Below are positions 17,809 through 24,945 of a stretch of 64,000 nucleotides of DNA, piece by piece. Below the pieces are notes generated by a model that ran no database searches, had not been told where the DNA came from, and was given only the letters and a program-made list of their open reading frames with translations. The DNA comes from Schaalia sp. HMT-172 (GTDB lineage: Bacteria; Actinomycetota; Actinomycetes; Actinomycetales; Actinomycetaceae): contig NZ_CP130058.1 in assembly GCF_030644365.1 (NCBI RefSeq), forward strand, positions 992,001-1,056,000. Direction: 5' to 3'. The number at the start of each line of letters is the position of its first letter. Position 1 is the stretch's first letter. A program made the translations under genes and the position numbers.

Positions 17809-18704
17809 CCCTGCGCGGCGCGGATGGATGCGCTCAGCGTGTGGGTCTGTCCCGCGCCCAGCGCGACGACGTCCGTGCCGGAGTTGAAGGCGTTGGGCGG
17901 GCAGCTCATCGGCTCGACGGCCACGCCCACGCGGCCGATGTTGTCGGCCGTGTAGACCTGCAGCCAGCGCGCATCGGACGAGAGCGAGACCCCCACGCCG
18001 GAGTCGGGGTCGCGCAGCGTCACAGTCCAGGTCCCCGGCGGCAGCCCCGCGAAACAGTGATCCAACCCGGCCTCGCCGATTCGTGCCGGGGAGCGGAAAT
18101 CCAGGCCGAAGCCCGCCACGTCGTGCGCGGCCACCGGGATCATGCTCGCGTCCGCCTCGTAGATGATCGATGCTGGGTTGGTGAGCTCGAGGTCGTCCGC
18201 GCGGATGCCGTCGATGGCCAGGTACGGGTGGAACCCGACGCCGAGGGGAGCCGTGCCCTGCCCGACGTTCGTCGCGGACAGCTCAACGGCGAGGCCCGCC
18301 CGCGCGTCCAGGCTGTAACGCGCGGACGCGAGAAGCGTCCACGGATAGGAATAGCGAGCCGCGATGAGCGTGCTGAGCTGCACGCAGGACGCGTCGGCAC
18401 GGTCGACCTGCCAGTCCTGGAAGGCCACGAAACCGTGCAGGGACGTCCCGAAGGCCGGCTCGTCGACGGGCAGGTCGTAGCTCGTCCCCTCCCACGAGTA
18501 GGCGCCGCCGGCCACGCGGTTCGGCCAGGGCATGAGGACCTTTCCCAAGTATGCGGGAGGGCACTCGTCCACGCGGTGGGGGACGATCACCTTGTGGCCC
18601 CGATACGTCAGGCCGGCCAGACCCGCGCCGACCGTGACAATCCGCGCCTCGTAGCCGCCGTCGCGCAGCACCACTTCGCGCCCCGACGCGCCGTACCTGA
18701 CCAT
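17805..18704 (-). CDS. Aldose 1-epimerase family protein
   Basis: 299 residues from the ATG at 18704, which has AAAGGAGC five bases upstream. The fold markers are LMPWPNRVAGGAYSWEG (the NR pair of galactose mutarotases), SLHGFVAFQDW with the catalytic-type His, and GVGFHPYLAIDG with the second His. Cofactor-free interconversion of alpha and beta sugar anomers is the expected reaction. The sugar is not determined, and glucose-6-phosphate epimerase relatives cannot be excluded. The gene is convergent with rsmE, sharing four bases at their ends. Confidence 0.85.
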   Translation of the reverse strand: MVRYGASGREVVLRDGGYEARIVTVGAGLAGLTYRGHKVIVPHRVDECPPAYLGKVLMPWPNRVAGGAYSWEGTSYDLPVDEPAFGTSLHGFVAFQDWQVDRADASCVQLSTLIAARYSYPWTLLASARYSLDARAGLAVELSATNVGQGTAPLGVGFHPYLAIDGIRADDLELTNPASIIYEADASMIPVAAHDVAGFGLDFRSPARIGEAGLDHCFAGLPPGTWTVTLRDPDSGVGVSLSSDARWLQVYTADNIGRVGVAVEPMSCPPNAFNSGTDVVALGAGQTHTLSASIRAAQG

Positions 18705-18822
18705 GGATGCTCCTTTGCGTTGTCTCATTATCGCCATTCTAATCGGGGCCGGCTCGTCCGTGTCACGCGGCCGGGCGTATCCTTATAGAGAATGACTCTC
18801 GATTGAAAGGAAGCTCAGCCGC

Positions 18823-20154
18823 ATGGCACACGAGATCACAGACGAGCTGGTCGAACGCCTCCACGCCTACACGGACACCGCCCGCACGGTCGCACGCAAC
18901 GCCGTCTCCCACGCCGGTGTCGAACCCGTCGCCTTCGACCGCGCCAAGGTCGTCGCCACCCCCACCGTCGTCTCCCACAAGGTGGATGACTGGAAGGTCA
19001 CCTCGCAGAAGAAGTCCGGACGTTGCTGGCTCTTCTCCTCCCTCAACCTCCTGCGCTCCACGACCCGCACACACCTGGGCGTCAAGGACTTCGAGTTCTC
19101 GCAGAACTACGTCCTCTTCTGGGACAAGTTCGAGCGTGCCAACTTCTTCCTCACCGACGTCATCGCCACCGCCTCGACGGAGGACCTCGACGGCCGCCTC
19201 CTGCAGTTCCTGCTCGGCGACGTGCTCTCCGACGGTGGCCAGTGGGACATGGCCGTGTCCCTCTACCTCAAGCACGGCCTCGTTCCCAAGACCGCGATGC
19301 CCGAAACCGAGTCCTCCAGCCATACCGCCCCGATGAACGCGCGCCTCAAGGTCGTCCTGCGCCGCACCGCCCTGGAGCTGCGCGCGCTCGTGGCCGCCGG
19401 AGCGTCCGAGGGCGAGATCGACGAGGTCAAGGAGGCGGCCCTGGCCGACGTGTGGCGTATCCTCGTCATCTGCCTGGGAGAGCCGCCGGTCTCGTTTGAG
19501 TGGGAATGGCGCGACGATGCGGGCGAGTTCCACCGCGACGGCGTGCTCACCCCGCGCGAGTTCTACCAGCGCTACGTGGACGTGGACCTGACCCAGTACG
19601 TGTGCCTCGTCGATGACCCGCGCGCCGAGCACCCCAAGGGGCACACCCTCACCGTCGACCACATGGGAAACGTCGTGGGCGGGCGCCCGATCCTCTACGT
19701 CAACGCCCCCGTCGAGCAGATCCGTACCATCACCGCTTCCATCCTGGCTTCGGGCCGCGCCGTGTGGTTCGGCGCCGACTGCGGCAAACAGTCCGACCGC
19801 GCCTCCGGCCTGTTCGTCGACGGCCTCTACGACTACGACAACCTGTTCGGCGTGGACTTTTCCACCTCGAAGGAGCAGCGCGTGAATACCGGCGAGTCCG
19901 CGATGAACCACGCGATGCTCTTCACCGGCGTCGACATTGACGAGGCAGGGCAGGCGCGCCGCTTCCGCGTGGAGAACTCCTGGGGCGAAGAGCCCGGCGA
20001 GAAGGGATTCTTCACCATGGACGCCGCCTGGTTCGACGCCAACGTCTTCGAGGTCGCCGTCCACGTGGACGACCTGCCCGAGGAGCTGCGCGCCGTCATC
20101 GCCGAGGAGCCGACGCACCTGCCGGCATGGGACCCGATGGGCGCACTGGCCTGA
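18823..20154 (+). CDS. pepC: Aminopeptidase C (bleomycin hydrolase family, C1B)
   Basis: 443 residues. The papain-type triad is visible: Cys68 in SGRCWLF, His363 in MNHAMLF and Asn385 in VENSWGE. The oxyanion-region Gln is probably in TSQKKSG just before the Cys. The length fits the cytosolic hexameric PepC/Blh aminopeptidases, which trim peptide N-termini. No signal peptide is present. The start has GAAAGGAAG upstream, and the gene stands alone. Confidence 0.93.
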   Translation: MAHEITDELVERLHAYTDTARTVARNAVSHAGVEPVAFDRAKVVATPTVVSHKVDDWKVTSQKKSGRCWLFSSLNLLRSTTRTHLGVKDFEFSQNYVLFWDKFERANFFLTDVIATASTEDLDGRLLQFLLGDVLSDGGQWDMAVSLYLKHGLVPKTAMPETESSSHTAPMNARLKVVLRRTALELRALVAAGASEGEIDEVKEAALADVWRILVICLGEPPVSFEWEWRDDAGEFHRDGVLTPREFYQRYVDVDLTQYVCLVDDPRAEHPKGHTLTVDHMGNVVGGRPILYVNAPVEQIRTITASILASGRAVWFGADCGKQSDRASGLFVDGLYDYDNLFGVDFSTSKEQRVNTGESAMNHAMLFTGVDIDEAGQARRFRVENSWGEEPGEKGFFTMDAAWFDANVFEVAVHVDDLPEELRAVIAEEPTHLPAWDPMGALA

Positions 20155-20193
20155 GCGAGTCGCGTTCAGGCGCTCACGCGTGAAACACTCCGT

Positions 20194-20239
20194 GTGGGGT
20201 GGGTGACGTGGGACAATAGTTCTGCGACACCCACCCCAC
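20194..20239. repeat. 12-bp perfect inverted repeat upstream of the deaminase gene
   Basis: GTGGGGTGGGTG (20194-20205) and CACCCACCCCAC (20228-20239) are perfect inverted copies separated by 22 bases that include GGGACAATAG, a possible -10 region. It lies 40 bases after pepC and 17 before the deaminase start. It may be the pepC terminator, or an operator or leader hairpin for the deaminase. Confidence 0.6.
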
Positions 20240-20256
20240 GTCCGTCAGGAGGATCC

Positions 20257-21273
20257 ATGAGCACCGACGTCACCCGCGAGTTCGCGTTTGGCCTGCCCAA
20301 GGCCGAGCTACACCTGCACCTGGAGGGCACCCTCGAGCCCGACCTGAAGCTGGCCCTGGCACGCAAGAACGGCGTGGATATTGGCCAGGCCACCGTCGAA
20401 GAAGTGCAGGCCACCTACCGCTTCAACGACCTGACCTCCTTCCTGGCCGTCTACTATCCCGCGATGGACGTCCTGCAGGACGAGGACGACTTCTACGCGC
20501 TGGCGGCCGCCTACTTCCGGCGTGCGCGCGCCAACGGCGTCGTGCGAGCCGAGTGCTTCTTCGACCCCCAAGCACACACCAGCCGCGGCATCGAGATCGA
20601 CACCGTCATCCGCGGCTACCACCGCGCCGTCGTCGAAGCGCGCGAGACCGGTCTGTCCGCCGACCTCATCCTCTGTTTCCTGCGTGACATGAGCGCCGAG
20701 TCAGCGCTCGAGACCCTCCAGTCGGCCCTGCCCTACAAGCACATGTTCATCGGCGTGGGGCTGGACTCCGACGAGCGAGACAACCCGCCCACCAAGTTCG
20801 CCCGGGTCTTCGAGCTGGCGCGCGAGGCCGGCCTGCACGTGACGATGCACTGCGACATCGACCAGGTCGGCTCCATCAACAACATCCGCGCGGCGCTCAC
20901 CGAGCTGGGCGCGCAGCGCCTGGACCACGGCACGAACATCGTGGAGGACCCTTCCCTGGTCGCCTACGCGCGAGACCACGGCATCGGCCTGACCTCCTGC
21001 CCCCTGTCCAACTCCTTCGTCACGAAGGAGATGAAGGGCAAAGAGATCATCGAACTGACCGCCGCCGGCGTGAAGGTCAGCATCAACTCCGACGACCCGG
21101 CCTACTTCGGAGGCTACGTCGGCGACAACTACCTGGCGCTCGCGCAGCGCTTCGACCTTGGCCGCGCGGACCTGGAGCGCATCGCCCGCAACTCCATCGA
21201 CATTGCCTGGATCCCGGACGAACAGAAGAAGGCGATGCGCGCGCGCATCGACAGCTTCGTCGCACAGCACTGA
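20257..21273 (+). CDS. Adenosine/adenine deaminase family protein, variant active site
   Basis: 338-residue metal-dependent purine deaminase. The N-terminal metal site is AELHLHLEG (HxH), followed by the helical insert LTSFLAVYYPAMDVLQ and the distal motifs LDHGTNI and NSDDPAYFGGYVGDNY. The SDDPAYFGGY form is closer to adenine deaminase than to classical adenosine deaminase, where SLNTDDP is usual. Where the classical enzyme has HAGE, this protein has MHCDIDQ, so the position of the catalytic Glu is Ile. The base or nucleoside it acts on is therefore open. The ribosome binding site CAGGAGG fixes the start. Confidence 0.8.
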   Translation: MSTDVTREFAFGLPKAELHLHLEGTLEPDLKLALARKNGVDIGQATVEEVQATYRFNDLTSFLAVYYPAMDVLQDEDDFYALAAAYFRRARANGVVRAECFFDPQAHTSRGIEIDTVIRGYHRAVVEARETGLSADLILCFLRDMSAESALETLQSALPYKHMFIGVGLDSDERDNPPTKFARVFELAREAGLHVTMHCDIDQVGSINNIRAALTELGAQRLDHGTNIVEDPSLVAYARDHGIGLTSCPLSNSFVTKEMKGKEIIELTAAGVKVSINSDDPAYFGGYVGDNYLALAQRFDLGRADLERIARNSIDIAWIPDEQKKAMRARIDSFVAQH

Positions 21274-21286
21274 CCCTGCGGGAGCG

Positions 21287-21322
21287 CGAGGCCGGGGCTC
21301 GGGGAGACCCGCCCCGGCCTCG
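21287..21322 (+). terminator. Hairpin terminator after the purine deaminase gene
   Basis: Perfect 12-bp stem, CGAGGCCGGGGC with GCCCCGGCCTCG, around a 12-base loop, 13 bases after the stop. Both arms carry the recurrent CCCCGGCCTCG motif in opposite orientation. Confidence 0.75.
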
Positions 21323-21437
21323 TCCGTCGAGGAAAGCACCTGACGGACACGTGCCACCCGGTGGACCGTTCCGTCACAATTGGCCACCCCGTGAACGCGC
21401 CGCGCGCTCGGCGCCCAGTGCTGACATGATAGGGACC

Positions 21438-22214
21438 ATGACGAACCACACGAAGCCGACGTTGTTGATTTCCAACGTCCTGCCGGCACGGCCGGGGGAC
21501 GAGGCATACAACAACATCTGCATGCGCCTGTGGGATCGTCTGCTTGAGGCCGCGCTGCCCACCTGGAACGTCATCCGCGAATACGCGCAGGAAGACGGAG
21601 CCGAGGGCGCCACGCTGCGCGCCAGCGCCGCCGACGCGATCATCATCATGGGCGGCGAAGACGTCCACCCCGCCCACTACGGAGCCTCCCAGGGCTACAA
21701 GCGTGAGGGGCGTCACTGGTACCGCGCCGACCTCGGACAGCTCGCCCTCGTCGACTACGCTGCCCGAACCGGCACACCGCTGCTGGGCATTTGCCGCGGT
21801 ATGCAGATCATCAACACCGCGTTCGGCGGCACCCTCGAACAGGACATCGCCGACGGCACCCACTCCAACCCCACGATCCTCTCCGATCACCGATTCGTGC
21901 GCCACAGCGCGCGCGTCGACGCCGACAGCCACCTCGAGCGCGCCCTGGCGCCCGTCCTCACCGACTCCGAGCTAGTTATTTCGTCGGCGCACCACCAGCG
22001 CGTCGCACGCCTTGGCGACACCCTGCGCGTGAGCGCCTACGCCCCCGACGGAACCGTCGAGGCCATCGAATCTCCCGACGCCCCGATCATCGGCGTGCAG
22101 TGGCACCCCGAGGACCCCGCCGCCGACATCGCCCAGCTGCATTGCCTGCTCGGCCACCTCGATGCGCGCCGCGTCCCCCGACTCGAGAAGGCGTCCACTA
22201 CCCTGGTCGCATGA
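21438..22214 (+). CDS. Class I glutamine amidotransferase-like hydrolase (peptidase C26/PuuD type)
   Basis: 258 residues. IIIMGGEDVHPAHYG opens the catalytic region, the nucleophile Cys119 lies in GICRGMQIIN, and the His-x-Glu pair is in IIGVQWHPED. This matches gamma-glutamyl hydrolases such as PuuD, which cleave gamma-glutamyl amides; the exact substrate is not readable. A CATGAT -10-like box ends seven bases before the ATG at 21438, pointing to a leaderless mRNA. An ATG at 21426 is an alternative start. The gene overlaps the next one by four bases. Confidence 0.82.
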   Translation: MTNHTKPTLLISNVLPARPGDEAYNNICMRLWDRLLEAALPTWNVIREYAQEDGAEGATLRASAADAIIIMGGEDVHPAHYGASQGYKREGRHWYRADLGQLALVDYAARTGTPLLGICRGMQIINTAFGGTLEQDIADGTHSNPTILSDHRFVRHSARVDADSHLERALAPVLTDSELVISSAHHQRVARLGDTLRVSAYAPDGTVEAIESPDAPIIGVQWHPEDPAADIAQLHCLLGHLDARRVPRLEKASTTLVA

Positions 22215-22888
22215 CCATCGCACCGGGAACAAACTTCGAGGACCCTCGATTCCGCGACGACTCGCGCACGCCCGCGCAGCGCATGCGCGACGGCGACTAT
22301 TACATCGCCGACGACGAGCTCTGCGCACTCACGAAGCGCGCGGTACGCCTCCTGAGCCTCTACGAACAGGCGCACCCCACCGACCCGGACATCGCCCGCT
22401 ACCTGCTCGCCCAGGTCCTCGGCGAGGTGGGGGAGGACATCGACATTCGCCCGCCCCTGCGCGTCGACTACGGGCACAACATCACCATCGGTGACGGATC
22501 CTGGATCAACTACGGCCTGACTGTTCTCGATGTAGCCCCGGTCGTCATCGGTGCCGACGTCCTCATCGGCCCCAACTGCTCGCTCTACACCGCGATCCAC
22601 CCGATCGAGCCCGGGCCTCGTCGCGCCAAGTGGGAGTCCGCCGCCCCGATCACCCTCGAAGATAACGTGTGGCTGGGCGGCTCCGTCGTCGTCTGCCCGG
22701 GCGTCACCATCGGCGAAAACTCGATCATCGGAGCCGGGGCCGTCGTCACCCGCTCCGTTCCCGCCAACTCCATCGCCGTGGGCAACCCCGCCCGCGTCAT
22801 CAAGGAACTCGACCCGAACGCCCCGCGCGCGCTCCAGGCCGCCCGAGTCGGCGTCGTCGATGAGCGAACCACGGGGAAACAAGCATGA
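22211..22888 (+). CDS. Maltose/galactoside O-acetyltransferase-like enzyme
   Basis: 225 residues. An N-terminal helical MAT-type segment (RMRDGDYYIADDELCALTKRA) leads into left-handed beta-helix hexapeptide repeats (ITIGDGSWINYGLTVLD, PVVIGADVLIGPNCSLY, ITLEDNVWLGGSVVVCPGV). YTAIHPIEP contains the catalytic-type His. Acetyl-CoA-dependent acetylation of a sugar hydroxyl is the family reaction; the acceptor is unknown. The C-terminal 35 residues after GNPARVIKEL extend beyond the usual end. The start overlaps the previous stop and its own stop overlaps def, so three genes are coupled. Confidence 0.85.
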   Translation: MTIAPGTNFEDPRFRDDSRTPAQRMRDGDYYIADDELCALTKRAVRLLSLYEQAHPTDPDIARYLLAQVLGEVGEDIDIRPPLRVDYGHNITIGDGSWINYGLTVLDVAPVVIGADVLIGPNCSLYTAIHPIEPGPRRAKWESAAPITLEDNVWLGGSVVVCPGVTIGENSIIGAGAVVTRSVPANSIAVGNPARVIKELDPNAPRALQAARVGVVDERTTGKQA

Positions 22889-23523
22889 GCGTCCTGCCGA
22901 TCTGCATCACGGGCGAGCCAGTCCTGCACAGGATCGCCGACCCCGTCGAACGTTTCGATTCCTCCCTGACCGACCTCGTCGCCGACATGATCGACACCAT
23001 GCACGAGGCCCCCGGCGTGGGGCTGGCCGCCCCCCAGGTCGGCGTCGGGCTCCAGCTTTTCGTCTGGTCGTACCGGGGAGGCGGGCCCTTCGACAGGCGC
23101 TACCGTGACGCCCTCGCCCTGGACCGCGCCCCCACCCTCGGCTTCAACGACGCGATGAGCGGCGTCGTCGTCAACCCCACGCTTGACCTCGTCTGGGACG
23201 AGGCCGGTGCGGGCGCGATCCTCCCCGCCCAGCCAGACATCGCCGACGAGGCCGAGGGCTGCCTGTCGGTCCCCGGCGTGACCTATCCGCTGCGCCGCGC
23301 GCTCGGCGCCATCCTGCGCGGCTACGACGCGAATGGGCGCCCGATCACGGTGGCCGCGCGTGGCTGGCTCGCGCGCATCTTCCAGCACGAATACGACCAC
23401 CTCCGAGGAACCCTCTACGTCGACCGCCTGGAGGAGCCCTACGGGCAGATGGCCGCGGAGCTCGCGCACTCCAAGGGCTGGGGACGCCCCGGATACACGT
23501 GGACCCCGGGGGAGCGAACCTAA
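22885..23523 (+). CDS. def: Peptide deformylase
   Basis: 212 residues. All three deformylase motifs are present: GVGLAAPQ, EGCLS (here EAEGCLSVPG) and HEYDH (here FQHEYDHLRG), giving the Cys/His/His metal site and catalytic Glu. An insert between motifs 1 and 2 (about residues 55-110) is longer than in E. coli Def, as seen in actinobacterial type I forms. It removes the formyl group from nascent proteins. The ATG overlaps the acetyltransferase stop by four bases. Confidence 0.94.
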   Translation: MSVLPICITGEPVLHRIADPVERFDSSLTDLVADMIDTMHEAPGVGLAAPQVGVGLQLFVWSYRGGGPFDRRYRDALALDRAPTLGFNDAMSGVVVNPTLDLVWDEAGAGAILPAQPDIADEAEGCLSVPGVTYPLRRALGAILRGYDANGRPITVAARGWLARIFQHEYDHLRGTLYVDRLEEPYGQMAAELAHSKGWGRPGYTWTPGERT

Positions 23524-23557
23524 GCCGCCCCCGCCGGGGCCGGGCACGCGGTGTGTC

Positions 23558-24436
23558 TCAGTGGACCTCGAAACCCAGCGAGCGGAAGTACTCGCGCACA
23601 TCCTCCGTTGCCTCGGGCGTGGGAGCCTTCGTATCCTCAAGCTGATACTCCAGGCCGAGGGAATGCCACTTGTCCTTACCCAGCTGGTGGAAGGGAAGAA
23701 CCTCGATACGGTCGATGACATCCTTCCAGCGGGTGACAATCTCACCGACCTTGCGGATGTTCTCGGGGTCGTCCGTCAGGCCCGGAACCAGGACAAAACG
23801 AATCCAGATGCGTGTGTCCCCGCCTCGAGCCGCGATGCGGTCGCCGAACGCAATTGTGGGTGCCAGCTCACGGCCGGTCGCCTTCTTGTAAGTCTCCTCG
23901 TCGCCGCTCTTGACGTCCAGAAGCACCAGATCGATCGCGTCGAGCATCTCGTCGTCGCAGTTCGCGCCCAGGTAGCCGGAGGTGTCGATGCACGTGTGCA
24001 CGCCCATCTCCTTGGCACCCAGCAGGATGCGCTTGGCGAAGTGGGGCTGCATGAGGACTTCGCCGCCGGACAGCGTGATGCCGCCCTTCGTCGTTCGGAA
24101 AATACGACGATAGCGGGCGATGCGGGAGAGCAGCTCCGTGTCGGACACGGGAGCGCCGTCTTTCATGAGGAACGTATCAGGGTTGTGGCAGTAGAGGCAG
24201 CGCAGCGGACAACCGTTGAGGAACACGGTCATGCGCGTGCCGGGGCCGTCGACGGCGGTCACCAGCTCCCAGGAATGAATGGAACCGAGCGTGCCCTCTC
24301 GCATGCGTCGCAAGCGTTCGGAACGCTCCAGGTCCGTGATCTCCTCAAGGCCCTCGACGCCCGCGCCGACGGTACGGGATTGGGGAGCCTGGAAGTCCTG
24401 CTCGCGGAACGTGGGAATGGCGAGGGGCTGCGTCAT
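23558..24436 (-). CDS. pflA: Pyruvate formate-lyase activating enzyme (radical SAM)
   Basis: 292 residues. The radical SAM cluster motif is CPLRCLYCHNPD (Cys-x3-Cys-x2-Cys), followed by TLSGGEVLMQP, CIDTSGYLG, LLDVKS and VLPFHQLGKDKW, all typical of PflA. It uses SAM to place a glycyl radical on its target. In this locus that target glycine is on a separate small protein (24571-24822), not on the main lyase chain. About 45 N-terminal residues precede the conserved core, longer than in E. coli. AAGGA lies upstream of the ATG. A strong hairpin separates it from the radical-domain gene, so it may have its own promoter. Confidence 0.94.
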   Translation of the reverse strand: MTQPLAIPTFREQDFQAPQSRTVGAGVEGLEEITDLERSERLRRMREGTLGSIHSWELVTAVDGPGTRMTVFLNGCPLRCLYCHNPDTFLMKDGAPVSDTELLSRIARYRRIFRTTKGGITLSGGEVLMQPHFAKRILLGAKEMGVHTCIDTSGYLGANCDDEMLDAIDLVLLDVKSGDEETYKKATGRELAPTIAFGDRIAARGGDTRIWIRFVLVPGLTDDPENIRKVGEIVTRWKDVIDRIEVLPFHQLGKDKWHSLGLEYQLEDTKAPTPEATEDVREYFRSLGFEVH

Positions 24437-24524
24437 GATTCCTTCTTCGAGGTAGTACGGGCGCGGCGATGGCGCGAACGAGGCCGGGGCGTGCGCGATT
24501 GCGGGCGCAACCGGCGGGCATAGC

Positions 24525-24558
24525 AGTGGGGCGCCGGGCGTGCGCCCAACGCCCCACT
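24525..24558 (-). terminator. Hairpin between the radical-domain gene and pflA
   Basis: Perfect 9-bp stem AGTGGGGCG/CGCCCCACT enclosing a second GGGCG/CGCCC stem. It starts 13 bases past the stop of the glycyl-radical-domain gene on the minus strand. It probably terminates or attenuates transcription before pflA. Confidence 0.65.
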
Positions 24559-24570
24559 ACCGTCGACCGA

Positions 24571-24822
24571 TCAGGCCGAGTGGTGGAAGGTGCGGGACAG
24601 GACGTCCAGCTGCTGCTCACGGGTGAGCTTGACGAAGTTCACGGCGTAGCCGGAAACGCGAACGGTCAGGTTCGGGTACTTCTCGGGGTGCTCCATCGCG
24701 TCCTTCAGCGTGGACTCCTCGAGAACGTTGATGTTCGCGTGGTACAGGCCATCCTTGTCGCCGCGCTCCTCGCGGGCGGCCTTCATGTCAGCGAGACGCT
24801 CTTCGTAGGTCTTGGTTGCCAT
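24571..24822 (-). CDS. Stand-alone glycyl-radical domain of pyruvate formate-lyase (GrcA/YfiD-like)
   Basis: 83 residues. After a charged 25-residue leader, the protein is the C-terminal domain of pyruvate formate-lyase: [20 protein letters not shown], then [20 protein letters not shown]. Gly58 in RVSGYAV is the expected radical carrier. In E. coli YfiD/GrcA such a domain repairs oxygen-cleaved PflB. Here the main lyase chain (24946-27051) lacks this domain altogether, so this protein is likely an obligatory subunit, not a repair part. AAGGAGA precedes the ATG. It lies directly downstream of pflB and upstream of pflA. Confidence 0.9.
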   Translation of the reverse strand: MATKTYEERLADMKAAREERGDKDGLYHANINVLEESTLKDAMEHPEKYPNLTVRVSGYAVNFVKLTREQQLDVLSRTFHHSA

Positions 24823-24898
24823 AACATTTCTCCTTAATTGTGAGACTCCGGCGGTGCCGGCTGGGCGGGCCGGGTCGCGGCCTCACCCACGGGTTGGG

Positions 24899-24937
24899 TG
24901 GCGGGGATCAACAAGGGATGCGAGTTGATCCCCGCCA
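24899..24937 (-). promoter_or_regulatory. Perfect 14-bp hairpin between pflB and the radical-domain gene
   Basis: TGGCGGGGATCAAC and GTTGATCCCCGCCA pair perfectly around an 11-base loop, 9 bases after the pflB stop on the minus strand. No T-tract follows. It could be a partial terminator, or an RNA stabiliser that sets different amounts of the lyase core and the small radical subunit. Confidence 0.7.
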
Positions 24938-24945
24938 ATGGTGGA

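Noticed and set aside
24571-24822. Ordinary GrcA/YfiD repair cofactor for an intact PflB
   Set aside because: The adjacent PflB lacks its own radical domain, so a repair-only role would leave it inactive. The possibility stays open only if another full-length pflB exists.
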